Origin: Paenibacillus oleatilyticus
GTDB taxonomy: Bacteria > Bacillota > Bacilli > Paenibacillales > NBRC-103111
Length of the DNA: 64,000 nt
Direction: 5' to 3'
NCBI RefSeq assembly: GCF_018998565.1
Contig: NZ_JAHNZO010000032.1
Span: 30,663 to 94,662 of the forward strand
In this document: in pieces, positions 42,834 through 50,278 of the stretch
How the letters are laid out: every line of letters starts with the position of its first letter
How positions within the stretch are numbered: position 1 is the stretch's first letter
Made by a program: the position numbers and the translations under genes
The notes under the pieces: model-generated
The model's input: only the letters and a program-made list of their open reading frames with translations
Databases searched by the model: none
Told to the model about the DNA's origin: nothing

Positions 42834-42843
42834 GCCATATAAG

Positions 42844-42896
42844 AAAAGGATGCTCCGCAAGTTTGTCTCGACTTCGGCGGAAGCATCCTTTTTTTC
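42844..42896 (+). terminator. tyrS terminator
   Basis: AAAAGGATGCT (42844-42854) pairs with AGCATCCTTTT (42882-42892), with CCGC/GCGG inside, and a T run. Confidence 0.85.
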
Positions 42897-42930
42897 GGTA
42901 TTCCGGCAGGGGAGGGCAGAGTCGCGGCGC

Positions 42931-42975
42931 AAAAAAAGCTGCTTCGCAGCAGGTTTCCCTGTTTGCAAAGCAGCT
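42931..42975 (-). terminator. rpsD terminator
   Basis: On the minus strand AGCTGCTTTGC and GCGAAGCAGCT flank a loop and are followed by seven T (A at 42931-42937 on the plus strand). Confidence 0.85.
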
Positions 42976-42991
42976 CTTCTACGATTAAAAA

Positions 42992-43591
42992 TTAGCGGCT
43001 GTAGAACTCGACGATTTGTTTTTCGTCGATTTCTTGAGCGAGCTCGGAGCGCTCAGGCCAACGAACGTACTTGCCTTCCAATGCGCCCTCGTTGTATTCG
43101 AGGTAAGCAGGCAGGTAGTTGCGGTTTGCCAAAGCTTCTTTAACGGAAGACAGGTTGCGGCTTTTCTCGCGAAGGCCGATCACGTCGCCAGTGCTTACCG
43201 TGTAGGAAGCGATGTCGACTTTCTTGCCGTTAACTGTAATGTGACCGTGGGAAACCAATTGACGCGCGCCGGCGCGGGAGTTGGCGAAGCCCAGACGGTA
43301 TACGAGGTTGTCCAAACGGCTTTCAAGCAGGAACATGAAGTTTTCGCCTGCGATCCCTTGCAGCTTGGTAGCTTTGTTGAACAGGTTGCGGAATTGCTTC
43401 TCGTTCAAACCGTACATGTGGCGAAGTTTTTGTTTTTCTTGCAATTGAACGCCGTAGCCGGACATCTTCTTGCGTTGTCCCGGGCCATGCTGCCCCGGAG
43501 GGAAAGGACGTTTCAATTCTTTACCAGTACCGCTCAAGGAAATGCCGAGGCGGCGGCTTAATTTAAATTTAGGACCAGTGTAGCGTGCCAT
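42992..43591 (-). CDS. rpsD: 30S ribosomal protein S4
   Basis: Primary 16S-binding protein of the small subunit, 199 residues. It begins MARYTGPKFKLSRRLGISLSGTGKELK and has the S4 RNA-binding domain with LDNLVYRLGFANSRAGARQLVSHGHITVNGKKVDI. It lacks the zinc-type cysteines of some S4 proteins. The start at 43591 is set by the universal N-terminus and by AAGGAG 11 bases upstream. The frame stays open to 43765 through the leader, which is considered non-coding. It is a single-gene unit as in B. subtilis, where S4 controls its own synthesis. Confidence 0.96.
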   Translation of the reverse strand: MARYTGPKFKLSRRLGISLSGTGKELKRPFPPGQHGPGQRKKMSGYGVQLQEKQKLRHMYGLNEKQFRNLFNKATKLQGIAGENFMFLLESRLDNLVYRLGFANSRAGARQLVSHGHITVNGKKVDIASYTVSTGDVIGLREKSRNLSSVKEALANRNYLPAYLEYNEGALEGKYVRWPERSELAQEIDEKQIVEFYSR

Positions 43592-43802
43592 AAGTTGGAA
43601 AGCTCCTTTTATCAATAATTTGGTTAAGTTAATAAACGGGTGAAGCGTGTGCCCGATTTTGCCTGAAGCGTTTCTTAACGATCCGCACCCGACAAGAAGA
43701 ACCAGCCGCGGTCCTGTCGGCAGCAAAATCATACAGAGGGTGACGCAAGCTTCCACCATAAGCACGGGCTGTCAGAGCAGCAATTCCAATGCTTATTCTC
43801 GA
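43592..43802 (-). promoter_or_regulatory. Long rpsD leader, candidate S4 autoregulatory RNA
   Basis: About 210 untranslated bases separate the promoter from rpsD. On the minus strand there are complementary arms CCGACA and TGTCGG bracketing GACC/GGTT pairing near 43680-43720. B. subtilis rpsD has an S4-repressed leader, and length and position fit. I could not confirm the specific pseudoknot by eye. Confidence 0.5.
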
Positions 43803-43808
43803 CTTCTT

Positions 43809-43837
43809 ATTTTATAAGATGGATATGGTTGTGTCAA
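43809..43837 (-). promoter_or_regulatory. rpsD promoter
   Basis: On the minus strand TTGACA (43837-43832), a 17-base spacer and TAAAAT (43814-43809), a near-consensus promoter suited to a ribosomal protein gene. Confidence 0.85.
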
Positions 43838-43958
43838 GCATAGGAATATGGGGCCGGTTTACGAAAATATGCTTTTTTATTGCAAGCTATCGCTCCAATA
43901 GGTTCGTGATCGGAAGCAATTTCTGGTACAATATGATATGCGAAGGGAGGCTTGACCA

Positions 43959-44546
43959 GTGGCCAATTGGAATGTCCACCAGTTGTCGGAAGCGCTCCGT
44001 TCTCTCGGATCGATAGGTCATGTCGCGGGGGCGCTGCTCGTTGTGCTGCAGACGCTGTTCCCCGTTGTGCCTTTTGTCTTGGTAGCCGGGGCTAACGTCT
44101 TGATTTTCGGGTTGTGGCGAGGGTTTCTGGTCAACTATGTGTTTGCTTGCCTTGGAGCGTTTATTGCGTATTATACGGCGAGAAATTACGGAAGGGCATG
44201 GGTACAGGGCAAGCTCGCGAAGTACGATTTCATCGAGCAATGGAGCGGGAGACTGGAGCGGCACGGACTTTGGTACATCGCAGCCAGCCGGATTATTCCG
44301 GTGATACCTTCCTTCGGCATCAACCTGGGCGCTGCGGTCATGAAGGTCAAACCAAGGGATTTTGTGATCGGCACGTTGATCGGCAAAGCGCCGATGATTT
44401 TCCTTGAATCGGTAATCGGGCACGACCTGCTCCATCTCGGCCGATATAAAGGAAGACTTTTTGCCGCATTAGCCTTGTTTTTCGTCCTGTTGATCATCGG
44501 GAATTATTACAAAAACAAATGGACCAAAAGCGGCAGCAAATTTTAA
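43959..44546 (+). CDS. DedA/VTT-domain membrane protein
   Basis: Integral membrane protein of 195 residues of the SNARE-associated/VTT family, members of which act as lipid (undecaprenyl phosphate) flippases or scramblases. Features are FPVVPFVLVAGANVLIFGLWRGFLVNYVFACLGAFIAYYTARNYGR, then the re-entrant-loop region SRIIPVIPSFGINLGAAVMKVKPRDFVIGTLIGKAP. The GTG at 43959 is 8 bases from GGGAGG. It stands alone upstream of the aminopeptidase, 30 bases apart, and may be cotranscribed. Substrate unknown. Confidence 0.85.
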   Translation: MANWNVHQLSEALRSLGSIGHVAGALLVVLQTLFPVVPFVLVAGANVLIFGLWRGFLVNYVFACLGAFIAYYTARNYGRAWVQGKLAKYDFIEQWSGRLERHGLWYIAASRIIPVIPSFGINLGAAVMKVKPRDFVIGTLIGKAPMIFLESVIGHDLLHLGRYKGRLFAALALFFVLLIIGNYYKNKWTKSGSKF

Positions 44547-44576
44547 CATTGGTAAATGGAAAAAGGAGAAGATTCG

Positions 44577-45695
44577 ATGCGTGATCCCCGTTTAGAACAA
44601 CTGGCTCGTAATCTTGTAGGTTATTCTTTGAATGTACAGCCCGGCGAAAGGGTGCTGATCGAGATGATCGGCTCCGAGCGGGAAATTGTCAAATGTCTCA
44701 TACAAGAGGTGCATGCCCGTGGCGGCCATCCTTACGTGGAGCTGACGGACTATGCGATTACGGCGGCCGTGCTTCGTTCTGCGACGCCCGAGTTCCTGGA
44801 GCATTGGGCCGATATGCATCTGTCGCGAATGAAGGATATGGACTGTTATGTTGCGGTTCGCGCCGGCGAAAACGTAAGCGAGCTGTCCGACGTGCCTGAG
44901 GATAAGATGAAGCTTTACAAAAAAATTTACAGCCAAAAGGTGCACATGGAGCAGCGGATCAAGCATACGCGTTGGGTCGTGCTGCGTTATCCGAACGCGT
45001 CGATGGCGCAGCTCGCCGGCATGAGCACGGAAAAATTCGAAAATTTCTACTTCGACGTCTGTAACCTGGATTACGCTAAAATGTCCGATGCGATGACGCC
45101 GCTTCAGGAGCTGATGAACCGGACCGACCGCGTGCGCATCGTGGGGCCGGGGGAAACGGATATTTCCTTCTCGATCCAAGGCATCGGCTCCGTCAAATGC
45201 TGCGGCCGCCGCAACATCCCGGACGGCGAGCTGTATACCGCTCCGGTACGCGATTCCGTGAACGGCGTTATCGCCTATAATACGGTTTCCGAAAATTCTG
45301 GAGTTACGTTCGAGAACATCACCTTCCGGTTCGAGAACGGCAAAATCGTCGAGGCTACCGCGAACGATACCGCCCGGCTGAACAAAATTCTCGACACGGA
45401 CGAAGGCGCCCGGTATATCGGGGAATTCAGCCTCGGGTTCAACCCGCATATTTTATACCCGATGAAGGATACGCTGTTTGACGAGAAAATCGACGGCAGT
45501 CTTCATTTTACGCCCGGCCAAGCGTATGAGCAGGCGGACAACGGCAACCGCTCCGCCGTTCATTGGGACCTGGTGCTTATTCAACGGCCGGAATTTGGCG
45601 GGGGCGAGATTTATTTTGACGACCGGTTGATCCGCAAGGACGGACGCTTCGTCATTCCGGAGCTGGAAGGGCTTAACCCGGAAAATTTAAAGTAA
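44577..45695 (+). CDS. M29-family aminopeptidase
   Basis: Metal-dependent leucyl-type aminopeptidase of 372 residues, AmpS/PepS family. ATG 44577 follows AAAAGGAGAA; the frame to 44556 has no better site. Likely metal and catalytic residues lie in ARYIGEFSLGFNPHIL (Glu), the block DEKIDGSLHFTPGQAYEQ (His, Tyr) and SAVHWDLVLIQRP (His, Asp), in the order seen in the family. It is slightly shorter than the ~410 residues of AmpS. It cleaves N-terminal residues from peptides in the cytoplasm. Confidence 0.88.
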   Translation: MRDPRLEQLARNLVGYSLNVQPGERVLIEMIGSEREIVKCLIQEVHARGGHPYVELTDYAITAAVLRSATPEFLEHWADMHLSRMKDMDCYVAVRAGENVSELSDVPEDKMKLYKKIYSQKVHMEQRIKHTRWVVLRYPNASMAQLAGMSTEKFENFYFDVCNLDYAKMSDAMTPLQELMNRTDRVRIVGPGETDISFSIQGIGSVKCCGRRNIPDGELYTAPVRDSVNGVIAYNTVSENSGVTFENITFRFENGKIVEATANDTARLNKILDTDEGARYIGEFSLGFNPHILYPMKDTLFDEKIDGSLHFTPGQAYEQADNGNRSAVHWDLVLIQRPEFGGGEIYFDDRLIRKDGRFVIPELEGLNPENLK

Positions 45696-45712
45696 TCGTA
45701 ACGAAAATAGTG

Positions 45713-45741
45713 TTGCATGTTATTCCCTTCCACGGTATCAT
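45713..45741 (+). promoter_or_regulatory. Promoter of the HPr-like gene
   Basis: TTGCAT (45713-45718), a 17-base spacer and TATCAT (45736-45741), so this small gene has its own transcription start. Confidence 0.55.
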
Positions 45742-45795
45742 ATTTGAAGAAAGCGATTTATCTTGTCCGTCACTAGACGCATGGAGGGATTTTGT

Positions 45796-46044
45796 ATGCC
45801 AAACGCCAATAACGCCGCAATCGTGGAAATTTCTCAAACCGCCAATAAATTCAGATCTTCGATTGTTCTTCAGTATGATAACAAGTATATCGATGTCAAG
45901 AGCATTCTCGGCTTGTTTACGACGCTGCTCACATCCAGCAACTATGATCTTCATGTTCACGGACCGGATGCCGACGAAGCGAAGAAAGCGATGGCCGAAG
46001 TGTTCGCGAAGCACGGTCTTAAGATCAACAGCATTCAAGACTAA
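45796..46044 (+). CDS. HPr-like protein lacking the His-15 region
   Basis: Protein of 82 residues aligning with the HPr phosphocarrier fold: QTANKFRSSIVLQYDNKYIDVKSILGL matches HPr QTASKYDADVNLEYNGKTVNLKSIMGV. The regulatory serine equivalent to Ser46 is Ser36 in KSILG. The N-terminal strand and the active-site loop GIHARPA are absent or replaced by PNANNAA, so PTS phosphotransfer through His15 is impossible. ATG 45796 is 9 bases from GGAGGG; starting at TTG 45763 would add 11 residues but still no histidine. The combination resembles Crh of Bacillus, which cooperates with CcpA, though the resemblance in function is inference. Confidence 0.75.
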   Translation: MPNANNAAIVEISQTANKFRSSIVLQYDNKYIDVKSILGLFTTLLTSSNYDLHVHGPDADEAKKAMAEVFAKHGLKINSIQD

Positions 46045-46062
46045 TCCATACGATTTCCAGGT

Positions 46063-46106
46063 AAAGGCATTTTCGCGCAGGCGAAGATGCCTTTATTTAT
46101 TTTTTT
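46063..46106 (+). terminator. Terminator of the HPr-like gene
   Basis: AAAGGCAT and TTCGC (46063-46076) pair with GCGAA and ATGCCTTT (46081-46094) around a GCAG tip, followed by ATTTATTTTTTT. Confidence 0.85.
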
Positions 46107-46122
46107 GAGAATAATTCTCAAA
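46104..46122. promoter_or_regulatory. Fur-type box upstream of ylaN
   Basis: TTTGAGAATAATTCTCAAA is a perfect 9-1-9 palindrome. Its core TGAGAATAATTCTCA (46106-46120) differs from the classical 7-1-7 Fur box TGATAATNATTATCA at only one symmetric position. It lies 29 bases upstream of the ylaN -35 and overlaps the end of the preceding T tract. Confidence 0.65.
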
Positions 46123-46149
46123 GTCCGGCGTCTATCTTGGTCTATCGAC

Positions 46150-46178
46150 TTGTGTATTGCGCCGTTTTCGACTAATAT
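46150..46178 (+). promoter_or_regulatory. ylaN promoter
   Basis: TTGTGT (46150-46155), a 17-base spacer and TAATAT (46173-46178), about 107 bases before the start codon. Confidence 0.55.
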
Positions 46179-46285
46179 AAAACTATCGGCGTTTAAGCGC
46201 CTGCTTCGGATAAGAACCGGGGCCGCATGTTCGTCCGGTTGACCGCCGGAGAACGCAAATGGTTGGATTACAGGGGGGGAGCACC

Positions 46286-46573
46286 ATGTCGTCGGATGTG
46301 CTGCTCAGCTTGTCGCAGAAGGCCCTGCATCTGCTGCAAGAAGATGCGGACAAGATCGAGAAGCTGATTGAAGTGCAGATGGAAAACTTAACCACGCGCA
46401 AATGTCCTCTGTATGAAGAGGTGTTAGATACGCAAATTTACGGGTTGTCGCGGGAGATTGACTTTGCGATCCGGGCGGAGCTGATTACCGAGACGGCGGG
46501 CAGACAAATCTTGATGAAGCTGGAACGGAATGTGGCCCAGCTCTATGAGGCTATGAGTCAAAACAAAGAGTAA
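46286..46573 (+). CDS. ylaN: YlaN family protein (DUF1507), Fur antagonist homolog
   Basis: Small helical cytoplasmic protein of 95 residues. The sequence AEKI-like DADKIEKLIEVQMENLTTRKCPLYEEVLDTQIYGLSREIDFA matches YlaN of B. subtilis very closely. In staphylococci the homolog (Fpa) binds iron and relieves Fur repression, linking it to iron-sulfur protein supply. ATG 46286 follows GGGGGGAG; the frame from 46259 lacks a site. The last codons and the stop lie within the terminator stem. ftsW, its neighbour in B. subtilis, is 2.5 kb away. Confidence 0.92.
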   Translation: MSSDVLLSLSQKALHLLQEDADKIEKLIEVQMENLTTRKCPLYEEVLDTQIYGLSREIDFAIRAELITETAGRQILMKLERNVAQLYEAMSQNKE

Positions 46574-46607
46574 CCTTCACTGGGAAGGTTACTCTTTGTT
46601 TTTTTGT
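46561..46607. terminator. Bidirectional terminator at the end of ylaN
   Basis: AACAAAGAGTAACCTTC (46562-46578) pairs with GAAGGTTACTCTTTGTT (46584-46600) and a T run follows. The stem contains the final ylaN codons Asn-Lys-Glu and TAA. A residues on the left let it also stop the convergent antiporter gene. Confidence 0.92.
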
Positions 46608-46619
46608 ATCGTATGGCTT

Positions 46620-47672
46620 CTACACCAAGAAGAACGCAATGCCCAGAATGATATAGACCACCAGCAGCAGCACGCCCTCGAACCACGTCGTGGCTCCGTC
46701 CTTGGAGATCGATTTGGCGATAAACGCGGCTACGCCGATGGCTATGATCTCGTAGGTCGTAAAGACGAGATCCATCGTTTTGCCGAAAAAGAGCGAGAGC
46801 AGCACCAACACAGGCGCGACGAACAGCGCAATCTGCAGGCTGCTGCCGACCGCGATTTCGACGGCGGCGCCCATTTTGTTTTTCCGGGCCATCATAATGG
46901 CGGCGCTGTGCTCCGCGGCATTGCCGACGATAGCAATCAGGAAGGCGCCTACGAACAGCTCGGACAGTCCGTATTGATGACTGAATGGCTCCAGCGTATG
47001 TACAAGCCACTCGCTCTGAAAGGCGACCATGGTGGTAGCGACAATCAGAAATACAATGGATAAGCCTTTGGACCATGCGGCTTCCCCGTGCTCGACGACT
47101 TCATCCGAGAGCTCGTTCTTGTGCGTGATCATCGAGAAGACGAGCCAGAGCAGGTAAGCGATGATCAGGATCACGGATACGATGATGCTCAGATTGGACG
47201 TTTCTTGAGTGGTGAAGCTCCGGGCGAAAGCGGCAGGAATGAACAGCGCAATAACGGCCAATAGCATGAGTGAACCGTTGTGACCGGCCAATTTTATGTT
47301 GAAGGTCTGTTCCTTGAATTTCAATCCGCCGAGCAGCACGCTAAGTCCGAGCACCAGCAGCATATTCCCGATAATGGAGCCGGTGATGCTGGCTTTAACG
47401 ATATCGAACATCCCGTCTTTCACCAGAAAGATGGCGATTATGAGTTCTGCGGCATTGCCGAACGTCGCGTTCAGAAAACCGCCCAGTCTTTCCCCGGCAT
47501 AATGCGCTACGCTTTCCGTAGCTTTTCCCAGGAAGCCGGCGACAAACACGATCGCTACCGCCGAGATTAAAAATTGTACCGTAGGGCTGAATGTGGGAGC
47601 TCCGACATAGTGGGCCACTGCACTTAGGGCGAAGCTTGCAAGCAGACCGATCGTAAAACCATGGCGTTTCAA
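46620..47672 (-). CDS. Calcium/proton antiporter, CaCA family
   Basis: Eleven-helix cation exchanger of about 350 residues expelling Ca2+ in exchange for protons, like YfkE/ChaA of B. subtilis. The two alpha repeats are visible: GGFLNATFGNAAELIIAIFLV with GSIIGNMLLVLGLS, and LIAIVGNAAEHSAAIMMARKNKM with IAVGSSLQIALFVAP, each holding the essential acidic residue. A GTG at 47681 overlaps its own GAGG, whereas TTG 47672 lies 8 bases after it, with an extended anti-SD match AGGTGATC. TTG is therefore preferred. Confidence 0.9.
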   Translation of the reverse strand: MKRHGFTIGLLASFALSAVAHYVGAPTFSPTVQFLISAVAIVFVAGFLGKATESVAHYAGERLGGFLNATFGNAAELIIAIFLVKDGMFDIVKASITGSIIGNMLLVLGLSVLLGGLKFKEQTFNIKLAGHNGSLMLLAVIALFIPAAFARSFTTQETSNLSIIVSVILIIAYLLWLVFSMITHKNELSDEVVEHGEAAWSKGLSIVFLIVATTMVAFQSEWLVHTLEPFSHQYGLSELFVGAFLIAIVGNAAEHSAAIMMARKNKMGAAVEIAVGSSLQIALFVAPVLVLLSLFFGKTMDLVFTTYEIIAIGVAAFIAKSISKDGATTWFEGVLLLVVYIILGIAFFLV

Positions 47673-47773
47673 AAGGATCACCTCATGTGGTAAAGTATAC
47701 CTAACTCGAATAAAATCTATTCTAATATAATCAATTTTCGGACAAAGTAAAATACTTTAGGGAGGAGTTTTTT

Positions 47774-48559
47774 ATGGATCTATATTTAAAAGGTAAAAAA
47801 GCTGTCGTCACCGCTTCCAGCAAGGGATTGGGCAGGGCGATCGCCGAGCAGCTGGCGGCGGAAGGAGCCGATTTACTGCTCTGCAGCCGCGATGAACAGG
47901 CCGTACGCGACGTAGCGGCCCAGTTGGCGCAAAAATATGGCGTATCGGCCATTGGCATGGCCGTCGATCTAAGCAGCCCGGAGCAAATCGGCTGGCTCGT
48001 CCAGCAGGCTGCCGACCGGTTCGGCCGGGTTGACGCTCTCGTATGCAATGCCGGAGGGCCGCCGAGCGGCAGCTTCCTGTCGCTGGTCGAGGAAGCATGG
48101 CTCCACGCCATTCATTTGAATCTCATGAGCGTTGTCAGGCTTGTCAAAGGCTTCCATCCGCTGATGAAGGAGCAGGGAGGACGGATCGTCACGATCGCTT
48201 CGTCGTCGGTGAAAATGCCGATCCCCGGTCTGGTGCTGTCCAATACGCTGCGGACGGGGATCGTCGGTCTAATGAAGACGTTATCGGTCGAGTGGGGCCC
48301 GGACGGAATTTTGTTGAACACCGTATGTCCCGGCCGAATCAGCACGGATCGTCTGGTTGAACTGGATTCGGCCAAAGCGGCCCGCGATCAGGTGACGGTT
48401 GAAGAGATACGGGAGAGCATGGTCAAGGACATTCCGCTTGGCCGCTACGGCGAGCCGGAGGAGCTGGCTGCCACGGCGGCATTCCTGCTATCGCCGCGCA
48501 ACAGCTACATGACCGGTTCGGTTTTTTATGTCGACGGCGGGTCGGTTAAGGCTATTTAG
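47774..48559 (+). CDS. SDR-family protein with substituted catalytic Tyr and Lys
   Basis: Short-chain dehydrogenase fold of 261 residues. Cofactor-binding TASSKGLGRAIAEQLA, NAGGPPSG and the conserved serine in IVTIASSSVKM are present. At the position of the catalytic YxxxK the sequence reads LVLSNTLRTGIVG, so Tyr is replaced by Ser and Lys by Arg. The C-terminal FYVDGG is usual. It may bind NAD(P) without classical catalysis or use a different mechanism; a subgroup annotated as FabG-like shares this change. AGGGAGGAG precedes the ATG. Confidence 0.82.
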   Translation: MDLYLKGKKAVVTASSKGLGRAIAEQLAAEGADLLLCSRDEQAVRDVAAQLAQKYGVSAIGMAVDLSSPEQIGWLVQQAADRFGRVDALVCNAGGPPSGSFLSLVEEAWLHAIHLNLMSVVRLVKGFHPLMKEQGGRIVTIASSSVKMPIPGLVLSNTLRTGIVGLMKTLSVEWGPDGILLNTVCPGRISTDRLVELDSAKAARDQVTVEEIRESMVKDIPLGRYGEPEELAATAAFLLSPRNSYMTGSVFYVDGGSVKAI

Positions 48560-48667
48560 AGGTATTCTCAGGCGCTCCGTTATCGGCTTGTTCCGACCTG
48601 CAGCTCCTGCGAGTTCGGGCGATGTCGAAAACTGTCAAATGGCTGCGCGGTACATTTGCTTTCCCGC

Positions 48668-48695
48668 TTGGAAGTTATTACAATAGAGCTATAAT
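48668..48695 (+). promoter_or_regulatory. Promoter of the Asp23 gene
   Basis: TTGGAA (48668-48673), a 16-base spacer and TATAAT (48690-48695), 20 bases before the start codon. Confidence 0.6.
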
Positions 48696-48714
48696 CCTTG
48701 AAGGAGTGATCCTC

Positions 48715-49101
48715 ATGAGCGAAGAAATTCAAACAGGTCTTATCCGCATTTCAGATGACGTCGTAGCGACTATTGCAGGATTGGCTGCGCTGGAGACTCC
48801 AGGGATTGCCGGTATGTCCGGAGGTATTTCCGAAGGATTGGCCAAACGTCTGAGCGGCAAAAACGTGCAAAAGGGCGTTTCGGTGGAAGTGGGCCAAGTG
48901 GAAGCGGCTATCGATCTTCGAGTGATTGTCAATTTCGGAAGTAAAATCCATGAGGTTTGTCGCGATCTTCAAGAAAATGTGCGCGATGCGGTAGAGAACA
49001 TGACCGGTCTGACGGTCGTTGAAGTCAATATTAAGGTTGAGGGCGTCGCATTTCGCGAGGAAGAACAAGCCGTCGTGGAGGACCCGAACCGGGTCAAGTA
49101 A
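48715..49101 (+). CDS. Asp23/Gls24 family envelope stress protein
   Basis: Cytoplasmic protein of 128 residues of the alkaline-shock family. Family patterns are IRISDDVVATIAGLAALETPGIAGMSGG, VSVEVGQVEAAIDLRVIVNFGSKIHEVCRDLQENVRDAVENMTGLTVVEVNIKVEGVAF. ATG 48715 follows AAGGAG; the frame opened at 48622 crosses the promoter. Asp23 in staphylococci coats the membrane via AmaP, which is not seen here. It has its own promoter and shares a terminator with ftsW. Confidence 0.92.
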   Translation: MSEEIQTGLIRISDDVVATIAGLAALETPGIAGMSGGISEGLAKRLSGKNVQKGVSVEVGQVEAAIDLRVIVNFGSKIHEVCRDLQENVRDAVENMTGLTVVEVNIKVEGVAFREEEQAVVEDPNRVK

Positions 49102-49107
49102 GAGCAA

Positions 49108-49137
49108 GAAAGAGAGCCTGGATCAGGCTCTCTTTTT
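49108..49137. terminator. Shared terminator between asp23-like gene and ftsW
   Basis: AGAGAGCCTG-GAT-CAGGCTCTCT with T on the plus side and AAGAAAG on the other. On the minus strand the last ftsW codons and its stop lie inside the hairpin. Confidence 0.85.
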
Positions 49138-50265
49138 CGTTTCCCGTTCTTTTTCTGGCTTATTGTACTCTCGGGATATGCTGAGCAGAATACCGAGGCC
49201 GGCCAGCGTTGTCAGCATCGAGGTGCCGCCATAGCTGATCAGCGGCAGCGTGACGCCGGTCATCGGAATCGTATTGGTGACCCCGCCCATGTTGATGAAC
49301 GCCTGAATGCCGATCATTCCGACAATCCCTACGCCCAGCAGCATGCCAAAGGTGTCCTGGCAGCGGAGCGCTACAATCAGCCCGCGCCATAGAAAAGCAA
49401 GATACGCCAGCAAAAAGAGGAAGGTGCCAATGAAGCCGAGCTCTTCTCCGATAATTGCAAAAATAAAATCGTTGTGCGCCTCCGGCAAATAGTGCAGCTT
49501 CTGCACGCTTTGTCCGAAGCCTGCTCCCGTCAGGCCGCCGTGTCCGAACGCATACAGCGATTGCATAAGCTGGAAACCGCTTCCGTGCGGATCTTTGGCT
49601 GGGTTCCAATAAGCTGTAAACCGCGCAAAATGGTGACTGGTCCCGTTCGTGATGATGTAATAAATCATGCCCACTATGGTCAAGAATACGACTCCGCCGG
49701 TGCCCAAATAAAATACATGCTTGAGCTGGGCCCCACCAACAATGATAATCAGCATGGCGCAAAGCACCAGCACCATCGTGGAACCGAGATCCGGCTGCAT
49801 CATAATCAGCGCGGAGATGAAACCGATAACGACGAGCGGCGGCATAAGTCCTCGTTTGAAGTCCTGGAACCGGTCGCCTTTTTTGCTGATAATCGAAGCC
49901 AAATAAACGATAATCACAAGCTTGGCAAATTCGGTCGGCTGCAGGGAAAACCCGCCGATGCGGAGCCAGCTCGTAGCGCCGTTCATGACTTTACCGACAA
50001 TCGGAACGAGCAGCAGAAGCATCGAAACGACGAAAAGGGCCGGTACGACCCATTTCTGAAATTTTCGGAAATCTACATTCATGCAAAAAAACATAACGAT
50101 CGTACCGAGACCGGCAAATATCGCCTGTTTCACTGCCAAGTACCAGGGATCGTTAGCTCTATACGCCATGCTTGCGCTAAAAACAAACGCCAACCCGAAG
50201 CACACGAGCGAAAACGTCAAGAAGAGCAGCAAAAAATCGGGCGTTCCTCGACGCGGGGTTGTCAT
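49123..50265 (-). CDS. ftsW: Cell division SEDS protein FtsW
   Basis: Polytopic membrane glycosyltransferase of 380 residues that polymerises peptidoglycan at the septum with a class B penicillin-binding protein. The SEDS signatures are TSWLRIGGFSLQPTEFAKL, HGGLTGAGFGQSVQKLHYLPEAHNDFIFAIIGEELG (the catalytic Asp region lies nearby in the large loop), and the C-terminal MTGVTLPLISYGGTSML. About ten helices. RodA and SpoVE are close relatives, but closeness to ylaN, as in B. subtilis, supports FtsW. yugN lies 13 bases upstream in the same unit. Confidence 0.85.
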   Translation of the reverse strand: MTTPRRGTPDFLLLFLTFSLVCFGLAFVFSASMAYRANDPWYLAVKQAIFAGLGTIVMFFCMNVDFRKFQKWVVPALFVVSMLLLLVPIVGKVMNGATSWLRIGGFSLQPTEFAKLVIIVYLASIISKKGDRFQDFKRGLMPPLVVIGFISALIMMQPDLGSTMVLVLCAMLIIIVGGAQLKHVFYLGTGGVVFLTIVGMIYYIITNGTSHHFARFTAYWNPAKDPHGSGFQLMQSLYAFGHGGLTGAGFGQSVQKLHYLPEAHNDFIFAIIGEELGFIGTFLFLLAYLAFLWRGLIVALRCQDTFGMLLGVGIVGMIGIQAFINMGGVTNTIPMTGVTLPLISYGGTSMLTTLAGLGILLSISREYNKPEKERETKKRA

Positions 50266-50278
50266 AACAGTCCCCCGC

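Noticed and set aside
43592..43765. N-terminal extension of S4 by 58 residues
   Set aside because: S4 begins MARYTGPKFK universally, with a ribosome binding site just before 43591; the extension is leader RNA.
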